This document shows, piece by piece, positions 35,012 to 47,400 of a DNA stretch of 64,000 nucleotides. The stretch is from positions 186,001-250,000 of the forward strand of contig NC_041776.1 in assembly GCF_900090045.1 (NCBI RefSeq). The letters are read 5' to 3'. The translations under genes were made by a program, and so were the position numbers. Under the pieces are notes generated by a model, which was not told where the DNA came from, did not search any database, and saw only the letters and a list, made by a program, of their open reading frames with translations. Source of the DNA: Plasmodium malariae. Lineage: Eukaryota > Apicomplexa > Aconoidasida > Haemosporida > Plasmodiidae. Each line of letters begins with the position of its first letter. Positions within the stretch are counted from its first letter, which is position 1.

Positions 35012-35980
35012 ATGGAAAACCTGCCCGCGCACTTTAGACTTTTAAAAATTAACCACGGAGCTGTAAGAAGATTGTTCAAAGAACTGAACTACTACGAAAA
35101 GGAAGAAAGAGAGCTAAGAAGCAAAGTAGATAAGCTTAAGGTAGCTTTTTAATTAATTAGTACATCCATCTTATATTTATATACACATTTATGTTATAGT
35201 TATATACATATTTATTTTATTTTTATGTACACATTTATTTTATATTTATGTACATATTTATTTTATATTTATATACACTTTTATCTTATATTTATAAACA
35301 CTTTTATCTTGTATTTATATACACTTTTATCATGTATTTATATACACTTTTATCTTGTATTTATATACACTTTTATCTTATATTTATACACACTTTTATC
35401 TTATATTTATACACACTTTTATCTTATATTTATACACACTTTTATCTTATATTTATACACACTTTTATCTTATATTTATACACACTTTTATCCTATATTT
35501 ATATACACTTTTATCCTATATTTATATACACACTTTTATCTTATATTTATATTAATGTTTTATATTTATTTTTTCTATTTTCTTATTTTTTGTTTCTGCC
35601 CCCTTCTGTAGAATGAGAACAGAAACGAATGTGAAATAATTAGGTCTGAAGAAATTTTGCAAGAAACTGTTCGAGTACTCCCGCATATCAGTAATTCTTT
35701 GCAGAAAAGTTTACAAAAATTATGTGAAATAATTTATGAACATTTTCTTAACATTTTAGAAATAAAGGACAACAAAATTGAAATTTGTAAGGCATGTTCT
35801 GAGAACGAATTAAAAGAAATACTAATGACACAATATGATGACTTTTGCAAAGAAATAGAGGATATAAATCAAATATTAGAAAAAATATTCATTCACATTA
35901 AAGATGCCTCACTTCCTGTATGCCCATCCGTTGTTAAGAGCAACTTAGTCTTACCAAAGGAGGAATGTGTTGATATATAA
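35012..35980 (+). CDS. TBCA: Tubulin-specific chaperone A (cofactor A)
   Basis: Exons 35012-35140 and 35612-35980 join in phase 0, giving 165 residues. The N-terminus HFRLLKINHGAVRRLFKELN and YEKEERELRSKVDKLK matches the cofactor A helix (KIKTGVVKRLVKE-type). After the intron comes the second helix with SEEILQETVRVLPHISNSLQ. Cofactor A is a three-helix bundle that captures quasi-native beta-tubulin on the way to the tubulin dimer. Here the protein runs about 50-60 residues beyond the usual ~110, ending in a helical tail without clear similarity. An upstream in-frame extension without good context was not used. Confidence 0.88.
35165..35560. repeat. 23-bp minisatellite in the TBCA intron
   Basis: About 14 copies of CTTTTATCTTATATTTATAC plus ACA (with ATACA variants). 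It fills most of the 471-bp intron. Because 23 is not a multiple of three, all three forward frames read the same 23-residue pattern and stay open. Confidence 0.92.
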
Positions 35981-36579
35981 ACATAAAGAAATAAAAAATT
36001 TAAATAAAAAACATACCTTTATAATTTATTTCCCTTATTTTGTGGATGTGTGTTCGGATTATTTTATGCCTTTTTTGTGATTTTTTAATGTTTTTCTTTT
36101 TTTTTTATATCCTTTTTTATAATCTCTTTTATGGATTTTTCCATATTCTCATTTATGATTTATTTTTATTTATTTATTTTATTTTATTTTGTGCAAGGAA
36201 AAATAGCTAGATTTCTGAACATGTGCATAATATATATTTTTTTTACGATGAACGAGTGCGCATATTCCTATTTTATAATTTTTTACGTTATTAATATGAT
36301 TAATATGATGTTTATGTTTTTCATCTTTTTACGCCTACGAATTTTTTGTAGTCATAATAATTTCCTACTATAGGGGAACTTATTAATTCTTATCTTTTTA
36401 TTGTAACATTTACCCCACTCTTCCATCTTCCATATTGCCTACATTCGTCTTCCCACCTTTTTGCGCAAACATGTTTATGCTGTCCTTTTTCCTTTCCCAT
36501 GGTGTCGACTTGATTTCGACTTGACTTGGACCTCGACGTCAACTTGGACTTGTTCTTTTCTTTTCTTTTCTTTTCTTTT

Positions 36580-36618
<39 letters not shown>

Positions 36619-38335
36619 ATAATCTTTTACCCGTTTTATTGTATACGTATAAAAATCTACTAACCATTGTGCATGATGGACTGCAATCCTTTTTTAAAGT
36701 GAGAAAAAAGAAAAAAAAAAAAAAAAGACTGACTTTGTTTGCAAAAATAGAATTGAATAAATTAAGTCTCACATCAATTTACAGTCCGCATAAAAAGGTA
36801 TTTGTCTTGTTGTAACAAGAAAAAGGGATAGAAATTCTCAATAGTCAGATCAGTATAATGCATGTATAGTAGTACATATCTTATGAAAATCAAAAATGTC
36901 CTAGGTGCTTCAAGAAGGAGAAACAAAGTAAGCATGGTGGATTCATTAAACACAGGAGGAAAATGAAGCATTTCCAAATACACAAATAGTTGAGCTTAAA
37001 TGTTATGAAGAAAAAATATAAAGAGTAAAATACCGCTGCACATGTGTACAATAGGAGTATTACTGAGCGGAAGGGTACATTTGTGAGTGCGTACACATAT
37101 ACGTAAACTCATACGTACACTCATATGTACGCGCTTATGTGCACGCGTATGTACATGAGTACATATATTCATATGTACACGCATATGTACATGAATACAT
37201 ATATTCATATGTACACGCATATGTACGTGAATACGTACATTCATATGTACACGCATATGTACGTGAATACATACATTCATATGTACACGCATATGTACGT
37301 GAATACATACATTCATATGTACACGCATATGTACATGAATACGTTTACGTACTTACATATATGTACATATGTGTGCACTTGTGCCCCCATTATGATATGT
37401 AATAGTAGGTCTTTCCTAGCAAACAGCTCTAACAATGTAATATGTGTCCTAGGACGTACTTTCGAAAATTTACATATTCGGTGCATATGCACATTTCCCA
37501 CTATTTCTGCAAATAACAATTACATTTGGCCAGCTCAAAAAAAATCGAAAAAAAAAATAAAAAGGAAAAAAAATAAAAAAATACATATATATGAATATAC
37601 ACGCACACATGTTACCATACGTACCTCCAATGACTGCATATTTCGTAGGACAAGGAAATTTGCGTACACTTTTATAAAATATTTTATTTTTTTTATGCAT
37701 ACAATGTGGAAACGCAACAATTCATTTTGAACACTCATAACATACTTCAGAGCTTAATTAACTAAATGGGTATCTACTGAATTATGCGCCGTTTAATGTA
37801 CCTTTTCTCTGCTTTTACTGTGCCTTATCTGTACTTTTCCTTTACATTTACCTTTACCTATACCTTTACCTATACCTTTACCTATACCTTTACTTATACC
37901 TTTACCTATACCTTTTTCTTTTTTTTTTTTTTTTTTTTTTTTTTTTATCTCATTTCATTCATTTTTTTAGCTGCGGGATTAGTGTCCCAACAAACATAAC
38001 ATTTCCAAAAAAAAAAAAAAATAAATTACGAAATTGACATACGAAAATATAAAATACAAAAAAAATAAAATAAAGAAAACCAATTAGCATATCGAAAAAG
38101 AAAAAATATAATAAGCCCGGAAAAGCATAATTCGTACAAAAAAGGAACGGGACGAAAAAAAAAAAAAAAAAAAAAGGAACGAAATTCATAGCGCGATAAA
38201 GAGATAAGGTAAAAATACAGCAAAGTAGAGCAAACTGAACAAGGTTAACAAATTGAACTAGTTGAACGAATCGGATCAGTCGAACACGTCGTACGAGTCA
38301 AACCGGGTGAATGAGCTGGACAGGAGAAACGAACT
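35981..38335. other. Intergenic region between TBCA and ELO
   Basis: Contains TTTTC repeats and a long poly-T at about 36552-36613, a 36-bp array (separate entry), a 12-bp ACCTTTACCTAT array at about 37840-37915 and a poly-T at about 37919-37946. A lower-A/T stretch at about 36670-37000 has splice-like signals and is discussed as a possible small gene. The stretch just upstream of ELO (38230-38330) is a CGAATT/TGAAC-rich leader. No gene can be called with confidence. Confidence 0.5.
37120..37345. repeat. 36-bp minisatellite, about 6 copies
   Basis: The unit is built from ACGTGAATACATACATTCAT and ATGTACACGCATATGT. ACATGAATAC and ACGTGAATAC alternate between copies. Confidence 0.9.
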
Positions 38336-39640
38336 ATGATAACGAATATTGTAACTAAAACCAATGATGCAGGGTACTTCAGAATTTTGGGAAATGTCCG
38401 AAATTATCCAAAAAGACCTATATTCATAATAGAAGAAGTTTTTCCCTTCCTAGATTACTTCACATTCGAATGGTTAGTCCATAATTTTATTTATTTTTTT
38501 TTTTTATGCTATGAGTTCAGTTATTCCTTCTGGTACATTCGTGTGCGCGCGAACTTCTACTTATGCTTCTACTTACGCTTCTACTTATGCTTCTACTTAT
38601 GCTTCTACTTACGCTTCTACTTACGCTTCTACTTATGCTTCTACTTATGCTTCTACTTACGCTTCTACTTACGCTTCTACTTATGCTTCTACTCATGTGT
38701 ATATGCACTTTTGCATGCACATTTTGCATAGGCCTCATTTTATTCCACGTTTTCTCCTACACACTGCTGCTAATTTTTCGGCGAACTTCTCTCCTTTTTT
38801 TTACCTTTTTTCAGGGAGAGGGCGTTTACACCATTCAGTTTCATAGAATTTGTGCATAACCAGTATATGACATGCCCTATAGTAGTGATGATATACATTT
38901 TATTTTGCAAGTATGGATGCGCGTTTATGAAAAAGAGAAATGCATTTAACTTAAAATGGGGTGTAGCAATATGGAATATATTCTTATCTGTTTTTAATAT
39001 AATAGTATTAATAAAATTATTACCAGTTTTGTTGTATATACTTTATAATTATTCTTTCAATGGATTATTAACGATACCACCAATATATACATGTGCATTT
39101 GGACCAGTCGGAGCATGGACAATGTTGTTTATAATATCTAAATATACAGAATTATTTGATACTGTGTTTTTAATATTACGAAAAAAGAATATAACTCTAT
39201 TACATTGGTTTCATCATGCTACTGTCTTGCTATATACATGGGACACATACTTTGTAGAACAACCCACTGGATTTCTTTTCATTTTTATTAATGCACTTGT
39301 ACATTTTATTATGTACTTTTATTATTTCTTAGCTACTATTTATAATAAAGCATTAAAATGGAATATATTCGTAACATGTATACAGATTTGTCAGATGCTC
39401 ATAGGCATCTTATTAACTATTTATTGCTTGTATATAACTTTTGTTTATAAATATAATACTAATTGGAATGTAGAACATGTTAAAACCATGAAGCATAATT
39501 TCTCTTTTGATAATGGTCATTATATATCAAGAAAGAACGTCATATTTGCCTCCCTTATGTACCTGTCATACTTGTACTTGTTTGCAAAGTACTTCTTTGA
39601 TAGGTACCTCCAACGGGATACACGCTCAAAGAGTGCATGA
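38336..39640 (+). CDS. ELO-family fatty acid elongase (3-ketoacyl-CoA synthase)
   Basis: Exons 38336-38472 and 38815-39640 join in phase 2, recreating Trp 46, giving 320 residues. The ELO catalytic box HWFHH lies at 176-180 (LLHWFHHATVLLYTW). It is preceded by SKYTELFDTVFLILRKK, the family KxxExxDT motif. The rest is hydrophobic with about seven membrane segments, and it follows with NALVHFIMYFYYFL (the HxxMYxYY motif). The enzyme condenses malonyl-CoA with a long acyl-CoA in the ER, the first step of elongation. The C-terminus RYLQRDTRSKSA is basic but lacks a clean KKxx signal. Plasmodium has a small set of ELO paralogues; I cannot say which one this is without alignment. Confidence 0.94.
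38553..38695. repeat. 12-bp repeat in the ELO intron
   Basis: About 12 copies of ACTTATGCTTCT or ACTTACGCTTCT. It lies in intron 1 and is open in all frames, a frequent source of spurious gene calls. Confidence 0.92.
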
Positions 39641-41687
39641 GTTCCAATCTGATCTCTAATATGTGTAGAAGCGGGGAAGCAGCTAGCAGTTGTTAGAAGT
39701 TGTTAGACAATATATCTTTCTATAACATTTTTTTTTTTCATACCTTACCTAACTGCAGGCAATCTCAGTCAACAGGTAGTTTATCCCCCACATAACAAAC
39801 ACAAATTATCCTTCTGAAGATTAACATATGTGTGCGTACGTGTGCACATACATACATAAGTGCATATGTGCATCCCATTTTTCCCATATTTTTGAAGTGC
39901 TTCCCTTTATGATTTCGTTGAGTCCAGCGCGTTGTATTTGTCCCCTACTTCATTGAAGTTCGTTAATTATTACCACCACGTGTTGATGCTTTGTTATTAT
40001 TGCTACATGCTAATACTACTTTATTTTTTTTTTTTTTTTTTTTTATATTTACCAAGAATACTTGAGTAAATTCATATGAGTTCTCTTTTGTACTGTTCCC
40101 TCTCCTCTTCACTCGATTTGATAAGCTCCTTTTTTCCATACCTTATGAGAAATATTAATTTAATGCATAAAACAGCTTGACTTCGACTGCTTCAGCTCGC
40201 GTTAAAGGAGCAATTTACCAGTTTGCAGTTTTGCCCTTTTCCTGCACATGTTCATATCGTTCAAACATGTGTGATATGCAGGACGTATTCATAGAAGGCA
40301 CTATAAAAAAAACTCAAAATGTGAAACAATGGTTTTTGTAAAATACAATCAGAAACACGTTCATTGTCACCTTGTATATATAAAGGTACATAAGTATATA
40401 CAGAAGCATACATATGTTTATATACATATATATATATATATACATATATATATACATATATATATATATACATATGTAACATGTATATATATATATATAT
40501 ATACTTACATTTAACGGGTGAAAAAAAAAAAAAAAAGCTCCTTATTTTGTTGAGGGAAATCTTCAAAAAATGGCACCTGCAATTATAAATAACCACATGG
40601 AAAAAAAAAAAAAAAAAGATAAAAATTTATAATTAAAAATTATAGATATAATATGATGAGACTACTAAAAAACAAACAAACAAACAAACAAACAAACAAA
40701 GGAATAGCTAGTTCATTTTATTAATTGCTTATAGCAATGATATTTTCTTTTTATTAATGCACAAAACAAATTTACAAAAATATATACGCGCACAAAATAA
40801 ATATATATATGTGGAAAGAAACACATTGATCTATCTTTAACAATATGTTTATTTGAGGTAATAGTGACAAGCAAGTAAAAACTAAGTTTATTACCTTCCC
40901 TCGATGAGTCATATTCAACTACATTTTTGATTGCAATGTAAAATAAAAAAATATATTCTCATCTTAAAATTTTTTCTCCTTTTTGCAGCCAAGAGTAGCG
41001 TTCGCAGTGGTGTGAAATCCCCTAGATGCATTTACGAATATGCGGGTACATGTACTCATATACATGTACATGTATAGTTATACATCTATACTTATATATA
41101 TATATATATATATCATTCTTCAAATTACCCATTGTGTGATAAAGCCGCCCTCCTAACGACAAAAAAGAACCGCATTGCCCTTACAGTTATTATGACCTAG
41201 TGTTAACGCACGAACGTGCAAATCTTAAGCTGTAATAGTACATAACCGTTTATAGGTACATATCTGTATGTACATGCTTACGTTTGTACGTTTGTACGTT
41301 TGTACGTAGCACATTACCTGGGCCTTATTAAGAGAAAAGCGAGAAGTCGAAGAGGCAAAAGCAGTACGCTTGTGGAAGTCATTGAGCGCATTTAGGGAGC
41401 TCCAGAAATTGGCTTCTCTGGCCTGCCCCTAAGCCTGCAGAAAAATAAACAAACAAATAGATAAAAGAACAAATGAACGAACAAATGAACGAACAAATGA
41501 ACGAACAAATGAACGAACAGATAAACGAACAGATAAACGAACAGATAAACGAACAGATAAACGAACAGATAAACGAACAGATAAACGAACAAATAGAAGA
41601 TCAAATAGATGGACAGATAGAAGAACAAATAAATTGATAAACGTACAAGCAGTACTTCATACCGCGCTCAAGGGGGAAAAAGAGTGT
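39641..41687. other. Intergenic region between ELO and CFIm25
   Basis: Contains TATATACATA tracts at about 40425-40500, seven CAAA units at about 40672-40700, a (TA)n at about 41095-41113, and a 12-bp array (GAACGAACAAAT/GAACAGATAAAC) at about 41465-41630. Minus-strand segments at about 41391-41318 and 40570-40261 look exon-like and are discussed as a possible gene, but I cannot link them in one consistent frame. Confidence 0.5.
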
Positions 41688-41771
41688 ATGAGGTGCGATC
41701 ACCTAACAAGGAAAACTCTTTTTTCTTTTTTTTTTTTTTTCTTCTGATAGTCGTTATGTTTTTCTCCATGT

Positions 41772-41808
<37 letters not shown>

Positions 41809-41942
41809 TGCAAAAATAAAGGTAGACATATGCACATCATTACAAAATTATCGCACTGCTGTTAGAGTAGAAGACAGATATACTCAAATATATACACCAT
41901 ACCATCTCATTTAACCTCTTGCTCGCCAGTTACAGTACATAG

Positions 41943-42777
41943 GGATATCAACCGTGCGGTGCAGTCCTATAACCACAGTCCATCCAAAACTGATAAACGT
42001 AACACTGCTAATCTCAGCAGCGGCTTCCTCCAAAAGGATATGATAATAGGAGATGCGAGTGGGCCCATGGCAAGTGGGGCGGGTACAAATGTAAGCAACA
42101 GAGAGAGCAAGTCGGAGTGGCTTCTGTACCCACAGTCGAATTATGAATTCAATATTGATGAAAAGCTAAAGAACAAATTTATTATTGATATAGAAAAATG
42201 TAAAAAGCGTATAAATTCATACAATAAAAATGGAATAAGAAATTCTGTACTGGCAATAATTTTATGTCATCGATATGAATATCCCCATGTTTTACTATTA
42301 CAACATGTACAAAGTCAGAAATATTATTTATTAAGTGGAAAATTTAAATCATGGGAAAAACCAAAGGAGGTATTAAAAGAAAAACTACAAAAGTATATTA
42401 ACAAAATTAAAGATATTAATTTTTCAACAACTCAATTCAATTCACATATACAACAACAACAACAAGAAGATATAGTTGACATAGGTGAATTCTTAGGAGA
42501 GTGGTGGAGGACTCAGTATAATTCAGTTTATTTGCCATACTTACCTGCACATATAACAAGACCAAAGGAATATGTTCGTTTATATCAAGTTTCTATATCG
42601 TCCAAATGTATTTTTCATTTACCGCCAGGATTTACTTTAAAAGCTTTACCATTGTTTGACCTTACAAGTTGTGGGGTTGCTATCAGTGGACTCTCTAGTA
42701 TACTGTCAAGGTTCAAGTTGCACTGCATGGTGCAGGATGAAGATGAGGGGGAGGAGCTGCTGGCACCAGATAAATAG
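41943..42777 (+). CDS. Pre-mRNA cleavage factor Im 25 kDa subunit (CFIm25/NUDT21)
   Basis: The main exon gives the whole conserved protein. It follows human CFIm25: WLLYPQSNYEFN, YPHVLLLQHVQSQKYYLLSG, GEFLGEWWRTQYNSVYLPYL, PAHITRPKEYVRLYQV, FHLPPGFTLKALPLFDL and SSILSRFKLH. The Nudix box is degenerate (GKFKSWEKPKEVLKEKL), as in CFIm25, which binds UGUA in pre-mRNA rather than hydrolysing nucleotides. It acts in the nucleus in 3'-end cleavage and poly(A) site choice. No ATG opens this frame before 42040. Either translation starts there (245 residues), or a five-base first exon at 41688-41692 (ATGAG before GTGCGA) splices to 41943 in phase 2, giving 279 residues that begin MRDINRAVQSYNHS. An acidic tail (DEDEGEELLAPDK) follows the conserved core. 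Confidence 0.9.
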
Positions 42778-43078
42778 TGTTTGTATTGATTGTATTGATT
42801 GTATTGATTGTATTGATTGTATTGATTGTATTGATTGTATTGTTTGTATTGTTTGTATTGTTTGTATTGTTTGTATTGATTGTATTGTTTGTATTGATTG
42901 TATTGTTTGTATTGATTGTATTGTTTGTATTGATTGTATTGATTGTATTGATTGTATTGTTTGTATTGTTTGTATTGTTTGTATTGTTTGTATTGATTGT
43001 ATTGTTTGTATTGATTGTATTGTTTGTATTGTTTGTATTGTTTGTATTGTTTGTATTGATTGTATTGATTGTAGCATT
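42778..43078. repeat. 10-bp minisatellite starting at the CFIm25 stop codon
   Basis: About 30 copies of TGTATTGATT or TGTATTGTTT begin immediately after the TAG of CFIm25 and fill about 300 bp of its presumed 3' UTR. As 10 is not a multiple of three and no stop arises, all frames stay open on both strands. The two unit variants alternate in blocks, which suggests unequal exchange. Confidence 0.95.
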
Positions 43079-44453
43079 TGTAGATTAGGTACCTGGAGCA
43101 GGATAAAGGGAGCACAAGTAGACCCCGTGCAAATCAAACAGTACGAACAAATCGCACGAATGAGTTCACTTCTTTTTTATCACCTCCCACTGTAGCGGAT
43201 TACCTCGTGTAAAATGCCCCTTATTCACATCGATGTTATTGCTTCCCGTGCATAAGGGTTATCCTTGCGCATTATTTTAAGCATTCGTCGGCAGTTCGGA
43301 TGTGTGGCTGTTCGGATGTTTGGTTGTTCTGTCGTTTTTCCATTTTGCTGTTTTCCCGTTTTACCTTTTCCAATTCTTTCATGTGGCGTCTAACTTGTTG
43401 AACTTCACAAACACAGTTCAATTTTTTAATAGTTAAACAGGCAATTGCTACGGATGTACTACCATGTATTCGCTGTTTCTTCGTTTCCTTTCCTTTCCTT
43501 TGCTTCCTTTTTACTGCTCAGAGGGATTAGCGAAGTTGCCTGTGCCCCTGTTAAAGCTTCGTAGAGGGTTACTACAAAGTAGAGAACTAAGAAGGGAAAA
43601 ATGTCTAGATGAGTTTAGATTAGTCTAGATTAGCCTATATATGCCTAGATAAATGTAGAACATCACAGTTAACCTTTTCTCAAGAGTAATTCAGAAAAGT
43701 AATATCGAACTGGGGTAAATACTTTTTATCTAGCTGAGGAATGTCAAACCGATTAGGTGGACAAGAGAATAAACGATATCCCTTTTTCATTGACATAACG
43801 TACACCGTACATAGTGATCAGGTGGTGCAGAAATATATCAACATGCCAACATATTAACATAGAAGTATGGCTATATGATGGTATGCTGGGCGGGTGCTAA
43901 ATAAAATTAAAAAATAGTAATGGTTTCCTTTTGACTTCATCTGAAAGTTGATCTATGTTTATATTAATAAAAAGGGTAGTTTTAAAAGTTCCGTTCATAA
44001 AAATATTGCTAGTTTTTGTGTATATGCGGAGGGAAGGGAAAAAAAAAAAAAAAAAAAGAGATAGGGAAAGAGATACAGGAAAGGAGATAAAGGGAAAGAG
44101 ATATAGAAAAGGAGAAATAGCAAAGGAGATACAGAGAAGGAGATACAGAGAAGGAGATACAGAGAAGGAGATACATAGAAGGAGATACAGAGAAGGAGAT
44201 ACAGAGAAGGAGATACAGAGAAGGAGATACAGAGAAGGAGAAAGAGAAATAGAAGGGGAATGGAAATGGGAAAGAAAAAAAAGCACGCATGTGAAAAGGA
44301 AAATACAGTGCAACTGACAGTACCACGCTCATGTGTTTGTATGTGTTGATATGCTGTTCTTTACTCTGCTATGCGGTTCTCTATGATGATATGCATTCCG
44401 TAAAGTTTCTGCGCACTTTTCTACTAAGCTATACATTGCCAAATTTGTGCCGC
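43079..44453. other. Convergent intergenic region between CFIm25 and CCp5
   Basis: Mostly unique, moderately A/T-rich DNA, with a 14-bp purine array (AGAGAAGGAGATAC) at about 44060-44250. No convincing open frame or splice pattern is seen. It should contain the two 3' ends. Confidence 0.55.
44060..44250. repeat. 14-bp purine-rich minisatellite
   Basis: About 13 copies of AGAGAAGGAGATAC, more variable at the left end (AGGGAAAGAGATAC). Strong purine/pyrimidine strand asymmetry. Confidence 0.9.
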
Positions 44454-47400
44454 CTAGACCTGCAATATCTGCACGGCTATTATAGTCGTTTTTGCGTTCT
44501 GGCAAACTGACTCTTCCTCCAGGCAGGTGGAAGTAAGGATAATGGACCTGTTGATAACTTGCACATTTTTAACAGCAACGAAGTACTCATTACTCTGGAG
44601 GAGTTCATTTTTAATTATAGGTATTCCATTAATTTCAATAAAAGCTTTCTGATTATCATTTGAGAAGACATTTCCAACTAGAACCTGAACAGCAAATGTA
44701 CCATTCTGATTTGTTTGAAATTTCCAAAAATTAGCTTGACAATCGAAATGAGTTAAACAATGTTGGCTAGCTGATGCAGGAGGAAAATCAATACCTCCTG
44801 AGTAAACACCATTTGGATATATACTTTTTTGTAATGATGGAAATGGACTTGAAAAAGATATTTTTTGTTTCCATCCATAAGCAAAGTTTACATAATCTGT
44901 GAATACATCACCTGAATCCACTAGGAATTTGTTTGGTATATTTAAGTCGTTATTATTTTTAAAAACGATAGAATAGCTATTTGGTATTGAACTGTATAGC
45001 TTATTAATGTTTTGTACATATGCAGAGGAAAAAGAGAAAGAAAATGCTGAATTTGTGTTTTTACTATTTTGACTTAATGATAAAACATTATTTTGTAAAT
45101 TTCCTATATAATTTTCTTCTTTATCGTTAATTATGATTAAAAATTTACAGTATTGTTTATTTTTTTCATTACAGATACCTGCATGTACAGCTGCTTTACA
45201 TATTGCCGAGTCAGGAGAGTACACAGTAGAGCCATAAACTTCTCCATACAAATTCTCAATACAATGATATTCACAGGTAGTTAAAAATTTATCTCCATTA
45301 AGTAAAGGCATAACATCAGGTATATTATTTAAGGTGCTCTTACAATCAGTAATATCTATGACTGCATGATGAAGCAGGTAATCGTCATCTGTTATTGTAC
45401 AAGAATTTCCGATTAGTTGAAAGGAACCACCAGTTTCATCATTATTCATAAACATATCTCTAATTACTATCTTTACCGATGTTGTAATGATAGGGTGTTC
45501 AAACTTGGTTGTATTATATTCTATACTAGATGTGTACAATATAGGAATTACTATTTCTGTATCATCAAAATGGAGGGATATTTCGGATGGCCATGTTAAT
45601 ATATTATCTCTTCCTTTAAATCTAAACTTGCTTACTTGTACAGGTTTTTTAAAATATATTTGAATATACTCTCCTATGGTGCTACCACTTCCAGTTCTCC
45701 AAGTGGTAAACTTCTTATCATTGTGATAACTATTCAATGCAGCAATGCAGTTGTATTCATTAGAAAGAGCAGATGATTGAGTGCATTCTTTAAAAGCTGC
45801 GCTATCAGGAGAAGTCAAATTTTCCTCCTCATCTGAGCTACATACAGTTGGTAATATTTTTCTCTGTTTTGAAAAAATAAAAAAAGGAATATCAATAGAT
45901 ACATTAAATTTTATCATACTTCTATGTTTTAAAGAAATGAATTTTATTTTAAATATTTTCTTTTTCTTAGTTTTCAAGTGATTCAATTCTACTATATCAT
46001 CTGTATCGTATGCTTTCCACAGGGAATCTTTATATGGACTTAGAGGAAAAATATCATCAATAGGAGATGCTATAAATAAATTGCATCCTGTGTTAACTGA
46101 GAATGAGAAATGTCTAAATTGAGGGGATATATCTGTCTTTAGAACATGCAAACTTACATATTTAGGTGCAATTTGGCTAATTATCCAATTCTTGTCATCT
46201 TTAAATGGAGATTCGTTTACATCCACTAAACCTATATCAAACAGTTGTGCATCTAGGGAGGAAAATCTAATAGGGGGAATAATATTATCACTAAAAAAAT
46301 AATTACTTTGAATTACTTGTTCATCTATTCTACTAGATTTCCAAAATAGTTTAAAAGAACTGGATTCTCCTTTTCTATATTTCAAATGAGAAGAATGAGA
46401 AATGTCCAAAAGGAATGAATGCTTTTCGCCTCCCATAAGTTCAATTGGTCTAGAAATTTTCTTAACTACATTACTAACTTCATCATTAGAGTTAGAGAAT
46501 GTAACACCCTTTGGCATATTACTGTATAAAGAGGACGACGATGACGATAACGATATTGTGCTCTTTCCTCCCTCAGTTTCCACCTCCTCCAAACCGTACA
46601 ACAAAATAATAGTATTGTTTATTCTTAATCTTACATAACAGTCTGTCTCTACAATAAACGTATAGATACCACTATGAGGGGCTAATAAAAAACCCTCATA
46701 ACGGATAGAATATTTGTAAGGGGATAAATTATCTAAAGGTCCTCTATTATTATAAGAAAAATTTATTTCTTTTTCAATTTTCGATTCTACTGGTATACCT
46801 AAAAAAAGACTATTATTAAAATAAGATACTCTTAACCCATCATGATATGGTTCATTTTCATACCCTGGTGCATGTGCACAGTTTTCCTCTGCCTCTTTTA
46901 AACTTTCCTTTTCATTGTTCATATTCTTTTGTAATTCTTCTATTATATTTTTTGTCCTAGATAAATCAATAGAATTATTTTCAATCTGGCCAATAGACTC
47001 AGCGCTTTTATTTAACCATTCATTTATTTTTTCAATTCGATTATTTATAAGTTCATGTTTCTTACCACATACTGAATCGTACTTTTGCAGCATACTATAC
47101 ACTCGACTGCTCAATACGTGTAACCTATCCCTCAGTCTGTCTGCTTCTAACGACTTCTCTTCAAACACTTTCTTTGCATGCAGTCTCAACTTATCGTAAT
47201 TCACTGTATTAGCGCAGTAGTCCCAGTCCCGCACTCCCTTTCCTAGTAGCTGCACTTCCACATAGCACCACTCCCTCCCTGCATCGACAGGGGTAAAGAA
47301 GAACATGTTAGCGGGCTCGCGCAAATAGGAAAGGAGTGATCAAGCGAAGTAACGAATAAACGAAGAAGCGAATAAACGAAGAAGCGAAGAAGCGAAGTAA

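Noticed and set aside
36131..36373. 80-codon hydrophobic frame (MDFSIFSFMIYFYLF)
   Set aside because: T-rich intergenic DNA readily gives Phe/Ile/Tyr frames; no conserved motif.
42615..43195. Several 100-180 codon frames on both strands after CFIm25 (poly Cys-Ile-Val, Gln-Tyr-Lys and so on)
   Set aside because: They come from the stop-free 10-bp array; no conserved sequence flanks it.
44454..47324. CCp5 starting at the Met of MREPANMFFF (956 residues, single exon)
   Set aside because: It would lose the signal peptide and half the FN2 module; splicing from the 47857 exon restores both.
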